Assembly: GCA_026225945.1 (NCBI GenBank)
Contig: JAMJFZ010002884.1
Span: 1,488,001 to 1,552,000, forward strand
Direction of reading: 5' to 3'
Length of the DNA stretch: 64,000 nucleotides
Source: Cricetomys ansorgei
Taxonomy: Eukaryota; Chordata; Mammalia; Rodentia; Nesomyidae
Positions within the stretch are counted from its first letter, which is position 1; every line of letters begins with the position of its first letter. Of this stretch, positions 11,540 to 22,209 are shown piece after piece. A program made the translations under genes and the position numbers. The notes under the pieces were generated by a model, which made no database searches, had not been told where the DNA came from, and saw nothing but the letters and a program-made list of their open reading frames with translations.

Positions 11540-14020
11540 ATAAACATCCAATAAGCTTTTAAATATTTATGACTTCTGTTCAAGGGAAAACATCCAAGGG
11601 AGGCATGTGATTTATGACTTTTGAGTTTATTTGTAATAGTTACAGCTGTATGAGTTGATCAGATAGCCCAAGTTTATATAGCAGTAGAACAAAACATGAG
11701 GAAACAAATATATAAAGACAGAGAAAAATAAAATGGAGAGTCAGTGGAGGACATTAAAGAAATGTCTATATTATCTTTAGAAAATGTGCTTTCATTTTGC
11801 AGAATGATGGTGTAGTAGCTATGAAGTGCCAGTCACTCTCTGAAACTTGGGATTCAGTCTGCTGCTTGTGTGTCCATAGGGTTTTTTCTACACCTTAAAA
11901 ATGTTACTCCTACATCATAGGTACTGAATTGAATTGAATTGAATTCTCACAAACAATATTGTGAAAAACTGAGTAAACCCAAGGATGATTCCTGAGTGGT
12001 TTTCTGATGAACAGATTCTGTTTCCTGGTACAAAAGTTGTTCTCACTAGAAAAGGTAATCTCTAAAGTAGATAATGTGAATCGAAACCATAATTGTGATA
12101 GAAAAGGCTTAGTGATGGGTGGGTTCTTGCAAACACAGGACTTGGCATAGAGATCAAATATCCTTAAAATCTCAAAAGGCTGGAGCTTTCTTCTCATGCC
12201 AGTTTGGATGGATGCGGTGGTATGTTTTAGTGTTTCCTTGTATTTGGGCACATTTACAAAGCTTATTCAACTTCTCTTTAATACAAGCTAAAGATTTTGC
12301 TCATTATTTATGCACAATTTAATAGTCTGAAAGCTGTCTGAATCTCTGCAAAAATGCACTTGAATCTCTCATGGGTTGAGTTACACAAGTTTGGTTGCAA
12401 AACCTCTAGTGAACATGTAAACAAACAGATATGATAGAAATACTTCACTCATTGCCGTTGGCTTCTGAATAATTGATACCTCATTTGCAAACTTGGGACT
12501 TTCCCAAGTTATATTTTTCTCCTGTAATTTTATTATAACATGATTATGTTCATATCCTATTTTTCATTGGAGAGTACTATTGGTTACAACAAATTGTCCA
12601 AATGCATTGTTTCAATTTGCTGTGATATAAGTGATACACAATCAAATGAATAGCCCTTAAGTGTTCACTTCTTTGAATTAAACATTGTGTGACCTAGATT
12701 GGGTTAAATTTATTAGCATCTCCAATTTTCTGTGAGTGCCATTTCACAGGTCTCTTCAGATCATTATTCAGCTGCTAAGGGTCTTCTGATGATTCAAAGC
12801 TTTAGTTTATCTATAAAAAATAAACATTTTTCAGGATCTGTCTGTTGATTGATCTACCTTCTTCTTTTGGTCTAGTTGCCTCATTTACGTAAACTTCATA
12901 GGCTCTGAGTTCTTGCATTTTTACTCTGCCCACATCAATTAGAATAATTCTTAAGAAAATATACATATGTGTTATGTTTTGTTATACAGCATGTTTTTAC
13001 ATAAGATAATATTGTGTTATTTTTCTCCTTCACAGCACAGTGGGTTTTTCTTAATAGTATTTAAGAACATCTATAAATTTCCCATTTATTTTTGTATCTG
13101 TGACACTTGCCACATAGAAATTCATAAATAATTATTTGTTGACAGAAGGCATTAATTTGTTCTACTCTCATTAACAAGTTCTTCACCTGACATTGACTCT
13201 TGGCTCTTCTATGCCTTTATACCTGCAGTCAGAGAGATCTATGGAAACTGTATAGCTTATCCTGGCATTCTTCTGCTAAAAACCTTCAAAAGATTTACAT
13301 TCAACTAAAGTTCAAATGTCTTAATGTAGGAATTTCCTTTGAAATCAAGCATTACTTTATGAGGGAGGCTCCTGAAATCCAGGAAGAAATAAACCTTCTA
13401 AGGCTTAGGATGCAAACAACTCAGAAGGGTCAATAAGGTCCTAAAATGACAAGACTCCTAAGATTCTGTCCCAAAGTCATATAATCAATAAGAACTGATG
13501 AAGAAGAGTAAGTTTTCAACATGTCAATGTACCTTTAAGTTTGTACAGGGAGCTCCAGGGATACAGCTTGCATGAGTCCTCACCCATTCTGGGGTGGAGA
13601 TTTTGATGATGCAGCTGCTTTTAAGTCAGTCATGCTCCTATCACCAACCCCCAAAAATTCAGTGGTTCACTAATTTAGACTTGGATGGAATCATTTCTTT
13701 AGTCCATTGTTGGTGCACTATCTGGTATGAGGAGATATTTCTCAGGGAAAAGCGACACAATACATTTGTCTATAATGAACTTTAGATATTTCATTTGTCC
13801 TTCACAGAATATTTTCTGTTAGTAATCTTTGTTAACTACCAAGGGAACTTAAACCTAAAAACCTCAAGGCTATCATTGTATAGAGTGTAGACCTTTTGTT
13901 CTTAGGCATACAGAATGGTATGTTATGTATCATCTTCAAAATATTGATAAAATTGTCAAAAATGATTTTTGATTCAGATGAATGGAATTCTATGTGTGTA
14001 GTATATAATAGATAGATGCT
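11540..14020. other. Single-copy DNA, about 2.5 kb
   Basis: No repeat family is confidently recognised. There is a short (GAATT)n run near 11925-11945. Bases about 13190-13330 weakly resemble an L2-type old repeat. Reading frames are at most 113 codons and unremarkable. Confidence 0.55.
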
Positions 14021-14029
14021 CGATGTTTA

Positions 14030-14190
14030 TTTTTTGCATCTGAGTCCACTTAGTTTGACTATGATCTTTTCACATATGCATACAATGTTTTTTGATCATA
14101 TTTGTCCCCATCATGTTCTTATCCTCCAACCCTGCCCACTGCTTCACTTCCCTCTAAAGAAACTCCTTCTGGTTTCATGATTGTTTTTTT
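14030..14190 (-). mobile_element. Short L1 3'-end fragment, antisense
   Basis: The pattern 'tgatcatatttgtccccatc' followed by C-rich text resembles the complement of a rodent L1 3' tail. Short and diverged. Confidence 0.5.
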
Positions 14191-14196
14191 ATCTAG

Positions 14197-14422
14197 AACA
14201 GTTGTAATCAACCTTCCTTATGCTATGACCCTTTAATACAGCTCCTCATGTTGACTCCCAGCCATAAAATTATTTTCGTTGCTACTTCCTAACTATGATT
14301 TTGATTCTGTTATGAATCATAATGCAAATATCTGATATGCAGAGAGTCTTAGGCAATCCCTGTGAAAAGTTCATTCAACCTCCAAAGGGGCTGAAACCCA
14401 CAGCTTTAGAACTGCTGATCTA
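14197..14422 (-). mobile_element. URR1 hAT-type DNA transposon
   Basis: A rodent non-autonomous hAT element. It shows 'ttatgctatgaccctttaat', 'ataaaattattttcgttgct' and 'gaatcataatgcaaatatct', and ends near 'gctttagaactgctg'. These match the terminal and internal parts of URR1 read antisense. It encodes nothing. Confidence 0.85.
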
Positions 14423-14550
14423 GAGTCTACATGTCAGAGACAAAACAATACTGGGCTTTCAGAATATTTCTTACCTTGCTTAACATGATCACTTTCAGTC
14501 TTATAAATAGGAACTAAATTATGTCCTTACTGGAACATAGAACTATTTTC

Positions 14551-14936
14551 CTAGCTTGCTTCTTATTTTTGTGATAAACACAATGACCTAAAGCAAGTTA
14601 GAGAAGAAAAAAAATCCATCATGAAGGGAAGTCATGACACAACTCAAGGCAGGAAGCTGGAGGCAAGAATTGAAGCAGAGGCCACGGAGAAACACTATTT
14701 ACTGGCTTGATCCCCGTAGCATGCTTGTCCCAATTCATATACAACTCAGGACTATATGTCCATGAGTGGCACTATATACAATGGTTTAGGCCCTCCCACA
14801 TCAATCACTAGTCAAGAAAATGTTCCACAGACTTGACACAGGCAATCTGATGGGATCAATCCCTCAGTTACGGTTCTCTCTTTCCAGATGACTGTAGTTT
14901 GTGTCAAGGTGAAAGAAACATAATACATACATCACA
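14551..14936 (-). mobile_element. MaLR-type LTR, antisense
   Basis: It has the same layout as the LTR at 47654-48071: an antisense polyadenylation end with 'gtgataaacacaatgacc', 'cagaggccacggagaaacac' in the middle and 'gtttgtgtcaaggtgaaag' near the far end. Boundaries are approximate, and no clear target duplication was found. Confidence 0.7.
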
Positions 14937-14937
14937 A

Positions 14938-15600
14938 CTGTATTTCCCTTTTCAAAAGTAAAAGAGTCTCTAGAATGTCTAGAAGGAATCCTTTGATAGG
15001 CTTGGTTGACTAGTTCTTAAACCTAGATAGACATTTGAATCACTTGAAGAATAATTTAATTAAGATTTGAAAGGGAGATACCATGGATATATACTTTAAA
15101 CAATTGCCTCAGATTATTTTTATATAGTCATTTAATTCCTGGCTCATCGGCCATCATCTCAGTATCATCATTATAGTCTAAGCATTTCATTTTCATATTT
15201 GGCAGAAGTTCTTGGTTCTTAGAAGAAGGGAGATTCCATGTCCAAGTTTGTCTCCTGTAAAGTACAGACTCGTACCCTTAAGTTTTAAACACAATTCCTC
15301 TTGGGTTTACATTGAGACATAACAAAGTTCTATGTTTTCTGTTTTCTCTTTCGGTTGTAATATTCTTGGAAATTGCATTTATAAGTTGAATTTTTGCACT
15401 CAAGTGATTGAAAGTGTGTGGGACAATTGCTATAAGGAATTGTAACACCTCTTCAAAAAAATAGGACTGAAACCAAAAGCACAGCAGGCTGTATTGGAAA
15501 ACACTGGGTAATTACATTTGTCTCCAAACTCAGATGAATCCAGAGTCCTAGGAAATTGATGGAGACCTTTTAGAGGTCAACTAACACAGCATATTCTTGG
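14938..15600. other. Single-copy DNA with possible hAT remnant
   Basis: Bases about 15010-15075 ('ggttgactagttcttaaac ... tttgaatcacttgaag') resemble a MER5/MER20-like old hAT fragment. Nothing else is recognised. Confidence 0.45.
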
Positions 15601-16650
15601 TCCTGCTTCCCTGCAAATTTATTTGTGCATCTCCCTCCTTCCCTCCCTCCTCCATCCCTCTCTTTTCAAAATATACCAAGCTCATATAAAGTAAAATATA
15701 ATTTATCTATAGTCTAAAACATCTTGAGCAAATCATAGGTCACAATTTAGCATTAATGTTTCTGTGCTACACAGAGAACTCAGAGGCATTCTGGGATAGA
15801 CATAACGGTTGAGCAGAGCCTCAACGTGTTTATTTCACATTCCCATACTCGACCATTTTACTTGTTATAAAGGCCTTTTATTATGATTGGAAGTTAGGAG
15901 TAAGCATTGCCAAAACAGTTCCAAAATGCATTTTTTCCTCGATCCTCAGCAACCCACATAGTCTAAAAGGATTTAACACATGTTAGGGTCATTTTTTTCC
16001 CTGATACATTTTCCAGAACTGAAAACATACATATTAATAGTAATATACTTATTATATGTGTGATTTATAGATCAACATTTAGTGATTTATGCCCAATATT
16101 CTGATGGATATTAGTACCATGGAATCCTCTTAGACAAATGGATTCCATTTTAAAATGCATCTAAGAAAGCTGCATATTTTGAGTTATCCTGTAGATTTAC
16201 ATTGTACACAATCTTGTTAAAGGATTTGGAAAATCCAGTAGTTTCAGTGTTCATCTACATTTGTTAGATCAAGGATTTGCAAATAACATGAGCATGGTAC
16301 CTTTTCTTACAGGAACATATTTTGCTATCATTTGGATCACCATTTAAAAATGGTTTTAAAAAACTGAAGTATTAGTAAAAGTTATTTGAACCAGTGCAAA
16401 AGAACACTTATATTTAGGGGTTATTTGTATTGTAGACATGAGGCACATATCTTTACTGTAGGTCAGAAAGGGAAAGTAAACCTTCCACTTTCAAAAGACC
16501 TTATATATGTATGCACTGACGACCAGTGACATTTCTAACACTTTCTTCTCAAAGAAGTCCTGAAACAGCATGTAACAAATTTTCAAAAGGCATCAGGAGT
16601 CCAAAAAGACAGTTTTTTCCAAAAGTTCTGCCATTAACCGGATTTTATAC
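15600..16650. other. Single-copy AT-rich DNA
   Basis: A C/T-rich patch lies at 15628-15664. The remainder shows no recognised element. Confidence 0.55.
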
Positions 16651-16651
16651 C

Positions 16652-17278
16652 TGTTGGGAAAGTTTATTTCTAGTTATGTTTGATTGTTTTGTACATTGTT
16701 GCAGGAAGGGCTGCCTAAGCCTTGGCAGTTTGTATCATCTGCCGGTGTTGGCTTTATGTAAATCTGTGATTAAGATGGTTGCTTTCTCATGATCTGCACC
16801 TGAACACTGCTTCTCAGGCAGAGCCATTGTGGAAGAACAAAGTTGCTGTGGAGGAATTCTTGTAATCCGTCTCCCATAATCTCCAGCAACAAGGAGGGAA
16901 CACTTCCCTTAGGCCTTGAGTTCCCCTACTGTAAAGGTGACATAGCTTGGCTTTTAAAGGATTGTGGGATCCTCTTGGGCCTCAAGACCCCCCAACATAA
17001 AAGTGACATAGCTCAGCTTCTAAAGAATTATGAAAAGAGACTAGGCTACAGGTTTCCTTCATTGGATAAGGGGTGCAGAGTTTTTGTATCAATAGAACAC
17101 CCAAGAAGTTTCTGTATCAATAAAAAAAAACCTGAGATCAGGCGACCGTTGTTTCACTGTCCAATATGGTACTTGCAATATCATATAGTTTTCTCTGCTG
17201 AAGTCTGGCAGGGTTTACATCTATGAAAGTGTCTCCTTGTCTTGTTTGCAGACCAACTTAGTACTGAGTACTGCTACA
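16652..17278 (+). mobile_element. Solo LTR related to the 19380 element, 6-bp duplication
   Basis: It starts TGTTGGGAAAGTTTATTTC and ends ...TACTGCTACA. The flanks are tatacc (16646-16651) and tatgcc (17279-17284), a 6-bp duplication with one mismatch, as seen for class II (ERVK-like) elements. Both ends align by eye with the LTRs at 19380-19708 and 21221-21560: 'tttgtatcat', 'ctcatgatctgcacctga', 'aagtctggcagggttt'. It carries roughly 290 extra bases in the middle. AATAAA is at 17119-17124. A 127-codon frame at 16843-17226 is judged spurious. Confidence 0.8.
16912..17043 (+). repeat. Two tandem ~66-bp units inside the solo LTR
   Basis: 'ggccttgagttcccctac' and 'ggcctcaagaccccccaac' begin two imperfect copies, each followed by 'gtgacatagct.agct'. 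They lie in the extra block upstream of the AATAAA. Tandem repeats in this position are common in LTR U3 enhancers; any enhancer role here is inference. Confidence 0.7.
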
Positions 17279-17284
17279 TATGCC

Positions 17285-17430
17285 TTTACATTACTTGATT
17301 AAATTCCTAAACTCCCATTTTCTTCACCCATAAAGTAGGAACAATAATGGCTGTGTAATATCTCTCATGGAGATATTGTGAGGCTCCTACAATAAAAATA
17401 TGTAGGATACTTACATCTTGGTTTGGTGGA
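17285..17430 (-). mobile_element. MIR SINE, antisense
   Basis: The complement of MIR is readable: 'ccattttcttcacccataaa', then 'gaacaataatggctgtgtaa' and 'gagatattgtgaggctcc'. It directly abuts the solo LTR's right-hand target duplication, so the LTR landed in or beside this older element. Confidence 0.75.
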
Positions 17431-18542
17431 AAGGCATAAAAGATAGTGAGACATAGCTTAGTAAGGCGTGAGCTAAGGAAAAGGAGAGGGCTATTATTAT
17501 GGTATATTATTATACCATGGCTTCATTGCTCTGAAAAGGATGAGGAAATACATGAGAGTTCAACTTTCACAAATGTCTCCCCATTTCCATTTTGACACAA
17601 CAACAAGCTCAGATCTGAGGGCAGCTATAGCACAGGTAAGGGGAGTGCATGCCTGATGTCTAAGTTCTGATCATCATGCTATCCCCATGTTACCATCCCC
17701 AATCCTTGTCCAGCAAACAAAGATCAAGTTCATCAGACTTTTACAGCCACACTGCCTTTCCCTTTCCATACTGTTCAATTTGCTATTCTATATTAAACTT
17801 CTCGTTTATTTTGTTTATCATCTACCCAGGCATGATTGTATCAGGGAACATCTATTTTACCCTTACCATCCAAACTCTTATCATTCAAGTGAAGATTTTG
17901 AAAGGAGGTCACAAAGGAGATTTATGTTCCCTTAGGTTTCTGGTAAAGAGAGATGTCTTAGCTGATTAAACTAAGAGATTCTATATGGCTGGCAGTTGAA
18001 TTTCTAATCTCTGGCCCTTGTTTGGAAATCTGTTCTCTGTCCTTGATACTATTTCCTTATGTGTCCTTGGTAACAATAGGACAAAAGACCTTTGTAAGGC
18101 CTCGTTTTGAAAACAGTTTTCTCTTTTCTACAGATATGTAATGGTTGGTCATCATGATAATCTAATGCTTGCTGTCACTTTTGGAGTCTCAAAATTGTAT
18201 GCAGTATACATTACTGTTACCCTTGTCAGCCATCAGTGAGTAGAGAGGCTACATATTTTGTTATATAAATTGTGAAACACGCATGACGAGGAACCCAAAT
18301 GTCAGTGGTGCACAAAATGCACCATTATTTGTACAATACAGTTGTGTCAGATATCTATGGATACTGGAGTTCGGCTCTCTGGCTCATAATATCTCATAAG
18401 TCTGTGAACAAAGTAACTGTCAAGAATATACCACCCTCCCAGGTTCCACTGAGACAGGATTTGGTTATTGACAGGATTAAGCTTCTTGAGGTCTATTGGA
18501 TAGAAGGGCTCAGTTCCCTATTGGCTGTTGGGGAAAAGATGC
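17431..18542. other. Single-copy DNA
   Basis: No transposon, RNA gene or coding segment is recognised. Confidence 0.55.
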
Positions 18543-18933
18543 TGTAATAGCTTTAGTTTTTAGTTTGACACACCTGGGAAGAGGGAACCTCAGTTGATGA
18601 ATTGCCTCCATCAGATTGGAAAATGGACATGTCTGTGGGGAATTATTTACCAATTAACATAGAATGGCCCAACCCACTGTGAGAGGTCCATCCCTGGGCA
18701 GGTGTTCTTGGCTTGTATAAAAAAACAGGCTGAGAAAGCCAGGAGAAGTAGGCCAGTAAGTAGTGTTGCTCCAAGGTCTCTGCTTCAGGTCCTGCTTCCA
18801 AGTTCCTGCCTTGTGTTCCTGCTGTGTCTTCTCTTGATGCTGGACTGCAATCTATAAGCCAAATAAATTCTTTCCTTGTCAAGTGGCCTCTGGCCAAGGT
18901 ATTTAATACAGCAACAGAAAGCAAATTAGAACA
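18543..18933 (+). mobile_element. MaLR-type solo LTR with perfect 5-bp duplication
   Basis: 391 bp with TGTAATAG...TTAGAACA ends. It is flanked by gatgc at 18538-18542 and gatgc at 18934-18938, an exact 5-bp duplication, the size used by ERVL-MaLR elements. Inside are a TATA-like 'gtataaaa' near 18716 and AATAAA at 18862-18867. Phrases such as 'tgacacacctgggaagaggg' match rodent MT-type LTRs; the subfamily is not certain. Confidence 0.85.
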
Positions 18934-19052
18934 GATGCATCTCTTCCTTTCCATGTGGATAATTCTATAGAACACGGAGAACAATTTCACCAATATGAGA
19001 AAGTGAAAAAGAGAGAAAGAAAGGAGTTATAGAAAATGATCAAAGGTTACAA

Positions 19053-19200
19053 TTTTTTTTTCGAGACAGGGTTTCTGTGTTGTAACTCTGATTGTCTTGG
19101 AACTCATCTTGTAGATCAGGCTGGCCTCGAACTCACGGAGATCCATCTTACTCTGCTTCCTGAGTGCTGGGATTAAAGGCATGTACCACCACTGCCTGGC
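19053..19200 (-). mobile_element. B1 SINE with 9-bp target duplication
   Basis: A full B1 in antisense from a T-run tail through 'cgagacagggtttctgtgtt' to 'ctgcctggc'. Identical 9-bp flanks aggttacaa lie at 19044-19052 and 19201-19209. Confidence 0.96.
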
Positions 19201-19277
19201 AGGTTACAAATATAATAGCTAAATATTGGAAATGATACACTATTTTGAGCTGTTTCTTCTCTTTTTCTTTCCTTTCC

Positions 19278-19280
19278 TTT

Positions 19281-19352
<72 letters not shown>
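19278..19352. repeat. (TTTC)n expanded SINE tail
   Basis: About 18 pure TTTC units directly left of the split B1 at 19353. It is the expanded A-rich tail of that B1, seen antisense. The lysine/glutamate-rich frame on the minus strand here is a product of this repeat. Confidence 0.96.
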
Positions 19353-19379
19353 TTCTTTTCTTTTTTGAGACAGAGTTTC
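19353..19379 (-). mobile_element. B1 SINE, left piece (split by an ERV)
   Basis: Only 'ttttgagacagagtttc' of the B1 3' end is on this side. The rest resumes at 21561. See the right piece and the provirus entry. Confidence 0.92.
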
Positions 19380-19708
19380 TGTTGTAGAAGTTTATTTTTA
19401 GGTATGTTTAAAATAATTGTTTTTATGCACAGTTGGGTGAGGGCCTCCCTGGGGCTTAGCATTTTTGTATTGTCGGCAGGTGTTGAGTTTTTCTGTTGGG
19501 GGGTTGTTTGACTGATTGCTTATGATCTACACCTGAGGAGTTCTGAATCAATAAAAAACACCTGAGAGTTCAGATGATCCGGGTTCCACTGTCAAGTAGG
19601 GCACCTACCATGATGTTGGTTCCCTCTGCTGAGGTCTGGCAGGGCTTGCAACCATGATCATGTCTCCTTGTTGTGCTTGGTGAGCTTCCACAGTGACAAA
19701 CTACTATA
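19380..19708 (+). mobile_element. 5' LTR of the 2.2-kb element
   Basis: 329 bp, TGTTGTAGAAG...CAAACTACTATA. AATAAA is at 19550-19555. Phrases shared with the 3' LTR include 'ttttgtattgtc', 'ggttccctctg' and 'ggtctggcagg'. The last base pair TA is probably a mutated CA. Confidence 0.82.
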
Positions 19709-19724
19709 AGTGACACCTGCAATG

Positions 19725-19742
19725 TGGGGCCCAAAGTCACAC
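19725..19742 (+). other. Candidate primer-binding site (weak)
   Basis: 'tggggcccaaagtcac' begins with a TGG...CCC pattern like retroviral tRNA primer sites. It starts 16 bases after the LTR edge, farther than usual, so it may be a displaced or chance match. Confidence 0.25.
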
Positions 19743-19836
19743 ACATCCAATGTGGAGACAAGGAAAAACAAGAAAAATTCCATACCTTACAGAGTCCAGT
19801 AAAGTATGCTCAAGGCAGTTCCCATAGGACAGAGAT

Positions 19837-19867
19837 TTATATATATATATTATATATATATATATGT
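19837..19867. repeat. (TA)n repeat in the element interior
   Basis: TA-rich run interrupted by one 'att'. Confidence 0.9.
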
Positions 19868-20156
19868 ACATATGCAAAAATAATAAGTAGAAGTCTCCTG
19901 AATGAAGAGGAGAGAGAGAAAGGAAATAAGCCTCTATGAAGAGAAAAGGCTGTGAAATTAATGAGAAAGAAAGCTCCAAGGTGAGAGAGAGTCTTTAGAG
20001 AAAGAGAAAGAAATCTTCCTGGTAAAAACAAAGAGTTCAGCAGGGAGCAGGAAAGAAGCAAGATTTCCATGGCTTTTCCTGATCATGGGGCCGACTCTCC
20101 CTCCTGCTGCTGGCAGCAGCTAGGTCACAGGAAATGGAAACTGGGTTTCTTGATGG

Positions 20157-20158
<2 letters not shown>

Positions 20159-20197
<39 letters not shown>
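20159..20197. repeat. (GT)n microsatellite in the element interior
   Basis: About 18 GT units. Cys/Val repeats in reading frames here are due to this tract. Confidence 0.97.
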
Positions 20198-20199
<2 letters not shown>

Positions 20200-21207
20200 T
20201 AAAGCTCAAGCATGTCTTCTGTTGGAGGTCTATGAAGAAGGGTGCACGTTTATTCATAGCAGTGGTGAAAACGAACATCAAACTGCCAGAAGGTTTCAAC
20301 TGGAATTCTTCCCATTGGCCCAGAAGCCCATGCTATTGCAGAAGCTGCAGTTTGGAGCTGCTTAGTTAAACTGACCAGATTTTTTTTTGTTTGTTTGTTT
20401 TTTTCTGCAAACCTGGCTAGGAAAAAAACAAGATGTCTAGATACTGGTGTTGGTGGTGGGAACTCCATCCATGAGGGGACCCTTACTGCAGACGAAGTGA
20501 CCAGTTATTCTCTCTGGCAAACCAGACTCTATCTGAAATTCTGGAAAGTGTTTCCCAAGGCTCAGCACACAGAAAATGTTTTCCAGAATTGGCCGAGGTT
20601 GTATCATCTCCTTCCAGCATCCAAACTTGATTCTGTAGGAGTGACCTAGGTGGTGCTTTGAAGGCATGAAAGTGTCACAGAGAGCTTCTGAAGCTTGGCA
20701 CTACAGAGGCCTGCAGAGGCCATTGATGAGGATACAGCCTCAGTGGCAGATGAAGGCCAAGATTGAAGGGTTCATGTAAAGAAGTTGAGGCTTGGCACCA
20801 TGAGAAGAGCACAGGAGAGGCGATTGGTGAAAATGCAGGCCAGTTTCAGAAGAAGACCCCAGTATTTTGGAAATGCCAGTACCATGGGACAACCACCAAG
20901 AAAAGCAGTGGCAGTTGAGTGGAGCTAACCACAGCCTGGATGGCAAGCTGTGTGTGCTGCAGAGGGCAGAGCCAGAGAAGTGATCCAAGCCCTTTGGAGG
21001 AGCACAGAAGGTCCTGAGTGAATTCTAGATAATTGGACATTGATAATGTTTTTCTGTTGTCCAAAGACATTGTGAAAGGCTTGATAGATGTTTGGTTTCA
21101 CTTGGTCCTGTGCATTAGCAACTCTTGTGATTATTCTGCTTATAAATAGTTTTGCTTGTATAGTGTTAAATTATATTGTAGAGATAAAGCAATTTTTTGT
21201 CTTGTAC

Positions 21208-21220
21208 AGAAAAGGGGAAT
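21208..21220 (+). other. Polypurine tract of the LTR element
   Basis: 'agaaaaggggaa' sits immediately before the TGTTGTAG of the right LTR, where plus-strand DNA synthesis is primed in retroelements. Confidence 0.8.
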
Positions 21221-21560
21221 TGTTGTAGAAATTTAGTTTTAGTTATGTATAAAGTTTTGTGCAATGTTGGGTGAGGAGCTGCCTAGGCCTTGACATTTTG
21301 TATTGTCTTCAGGTGTTGGATTTATTTGGGGATGTTTGATTGCTCATGATCTGCATGTGCTACCAGTAGAACACCTGAAGTGTTCTGAATTTAAAAAAGC
21401 AAAACAAAAAAAAACCTGAGTTCAGATGCTTGGGATTCCATTCTCCAGTATGGCACTGGCCAAGATGGTGGTTCCCTCTGAAGTGGTCTGGCAGGAATCA
21501 CACAAATGAATATGCCTCCGTGTCTTCTTTGGTGAGCCACCACATCAGCATACTACTACA
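21221..21560 (+). mobile_element. 3' LTR of the 2.2-kb element
   Basis: 340 bp, TGTTGTAGAAATTTAG...GCATACTACTACA. It aligns by eye with the 5' LTR along its length, with indels near the polyadenylation region, where an A-rich stretch has replaced a clear AATAAA. Confidence 0.82.
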
Positions 21561-21690
21561 GATTTCTCTGTTTTAACTCAGACTGTCCTAGAAGGCACTC
21601 TGTTGACTAAGCTGGCCTCAAACTCACAGAGATCTGCCTGCTCCTGCTTCCTGGGTGCTGGTATTAAAGGTGTGAGCCACCACCACCTGG
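21561..21690 (-). mobile_element. B1 SINE, right piece
   Basis: It continues the B1 from 19379: 'tctctgttttaactcagact' through 'ccaccaccacctgg'. The original B1 target duplication is still readable outside the whole nest: tttgagctgtttctt (19243-19257) and tttgtgctgtttctt (21691-21705), 14 of 15 identical. Confidence 0.93.
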
Positions 21691-21705
21691 TTTGTGCTGT
21701 TTCTT

Positions 21706-22005
21706 AATTTTAATTTTAAAACATGTTATTTTATAAATCTGGCCAAGAATCTGTGGTTGGGGAGCTCACAGTTTCCAGGACTCTGAAGTTACTATTATTA
21801 TTTTGGTGAGTGGACATAATATGAAATTGTCCATCTGTAGATGCAGCTCTCAAACTTCAATAGAGAAGTCTCTTTTTTCAGTATGTGTTGGCTAATATAA
21901 AAAATATCACAACAGGTCAAAAGTACAAAGAATAAGTGTCCGTGGAGTGCTCACCCTCAAATAAGACTTCACATATCCCGCCAACCCACGCCCAGGACAA
22001 CTTAA
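21706..22005. other. Single-copy DNA
   Basis: About 300 bases with nothing recognised. Confidence 0.5.
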
Positions 22006-22009
22006 ACTA

Positions 22010-22145
22010 GAGTCAATAAATTATTACATAAAAAGACATGGAGTTGCAAAGTAGGGAGGTGAGACCAGATCTGTTAGGAATGTGGGAACAAATATGATCA
22101 ATATTCCTTTTGTGAAATTCTTAAAGAATTAATAAAATGTAACAT
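22010..22145 (+). mobile_element. L1 3' end (rodent)
   Basis: It ends 'gtgaaattcttaaagaattaataaaatg', close to the common 3' terminus of rodent L1. Only the last part is present. Confidence 0.65.
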
Positions 22146-22209
22146 TAAAATTTCTTTTTGCTTTTAAAATTAGCTTAAAAAAGTAAAGTATTTCCCAAGG
22201 AATTTTCAT

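Larger units (their letters stand above)
19380..21560 (+). mobile_element. Non-autonomous LTR retroelement (ERVK-like), 2.2 kb
   Basis: Two LTRs (19380-19708, 21221-21560) bracket a 1.5-kb interior. Flanks agtttc (19374-19379) and gatttc (21561-21566) look like a decayed 6-bp target duplication. The interior has no gag-, pol- or env-like frame; the longest frames are under 100 codons. It therefore could move only with proteins supplied in trans. A polypurine tract precedes the right LTR. The two LTRs differ by many substitutions and several indels, so the insertion is old. Size and LTR length recall mys/MYSERV-type elements, which is an inference and not a search result. Confidence 0.82.

Noticed and set aside
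16843..17226. 127-codon frame
   Set aside because: It is wholly inside a solo LTR and its internal similarity comes from the tandem ~66-bp units.
19148..19462. 104-codon frame with a long lysine/glutamate repeat
   Set aside because: The repeat is the translation of the (TTTC)n tract; the ends fall in two B1 pieces and an LTR.
20069..21000. Interior of the 2.2-kb LTR element considered as gag or pol
   Set aside because: Frames are under 100 codons, overlap a (GT)n tract and show no nucleocapsid, protease or reverse transcriptase motifs.
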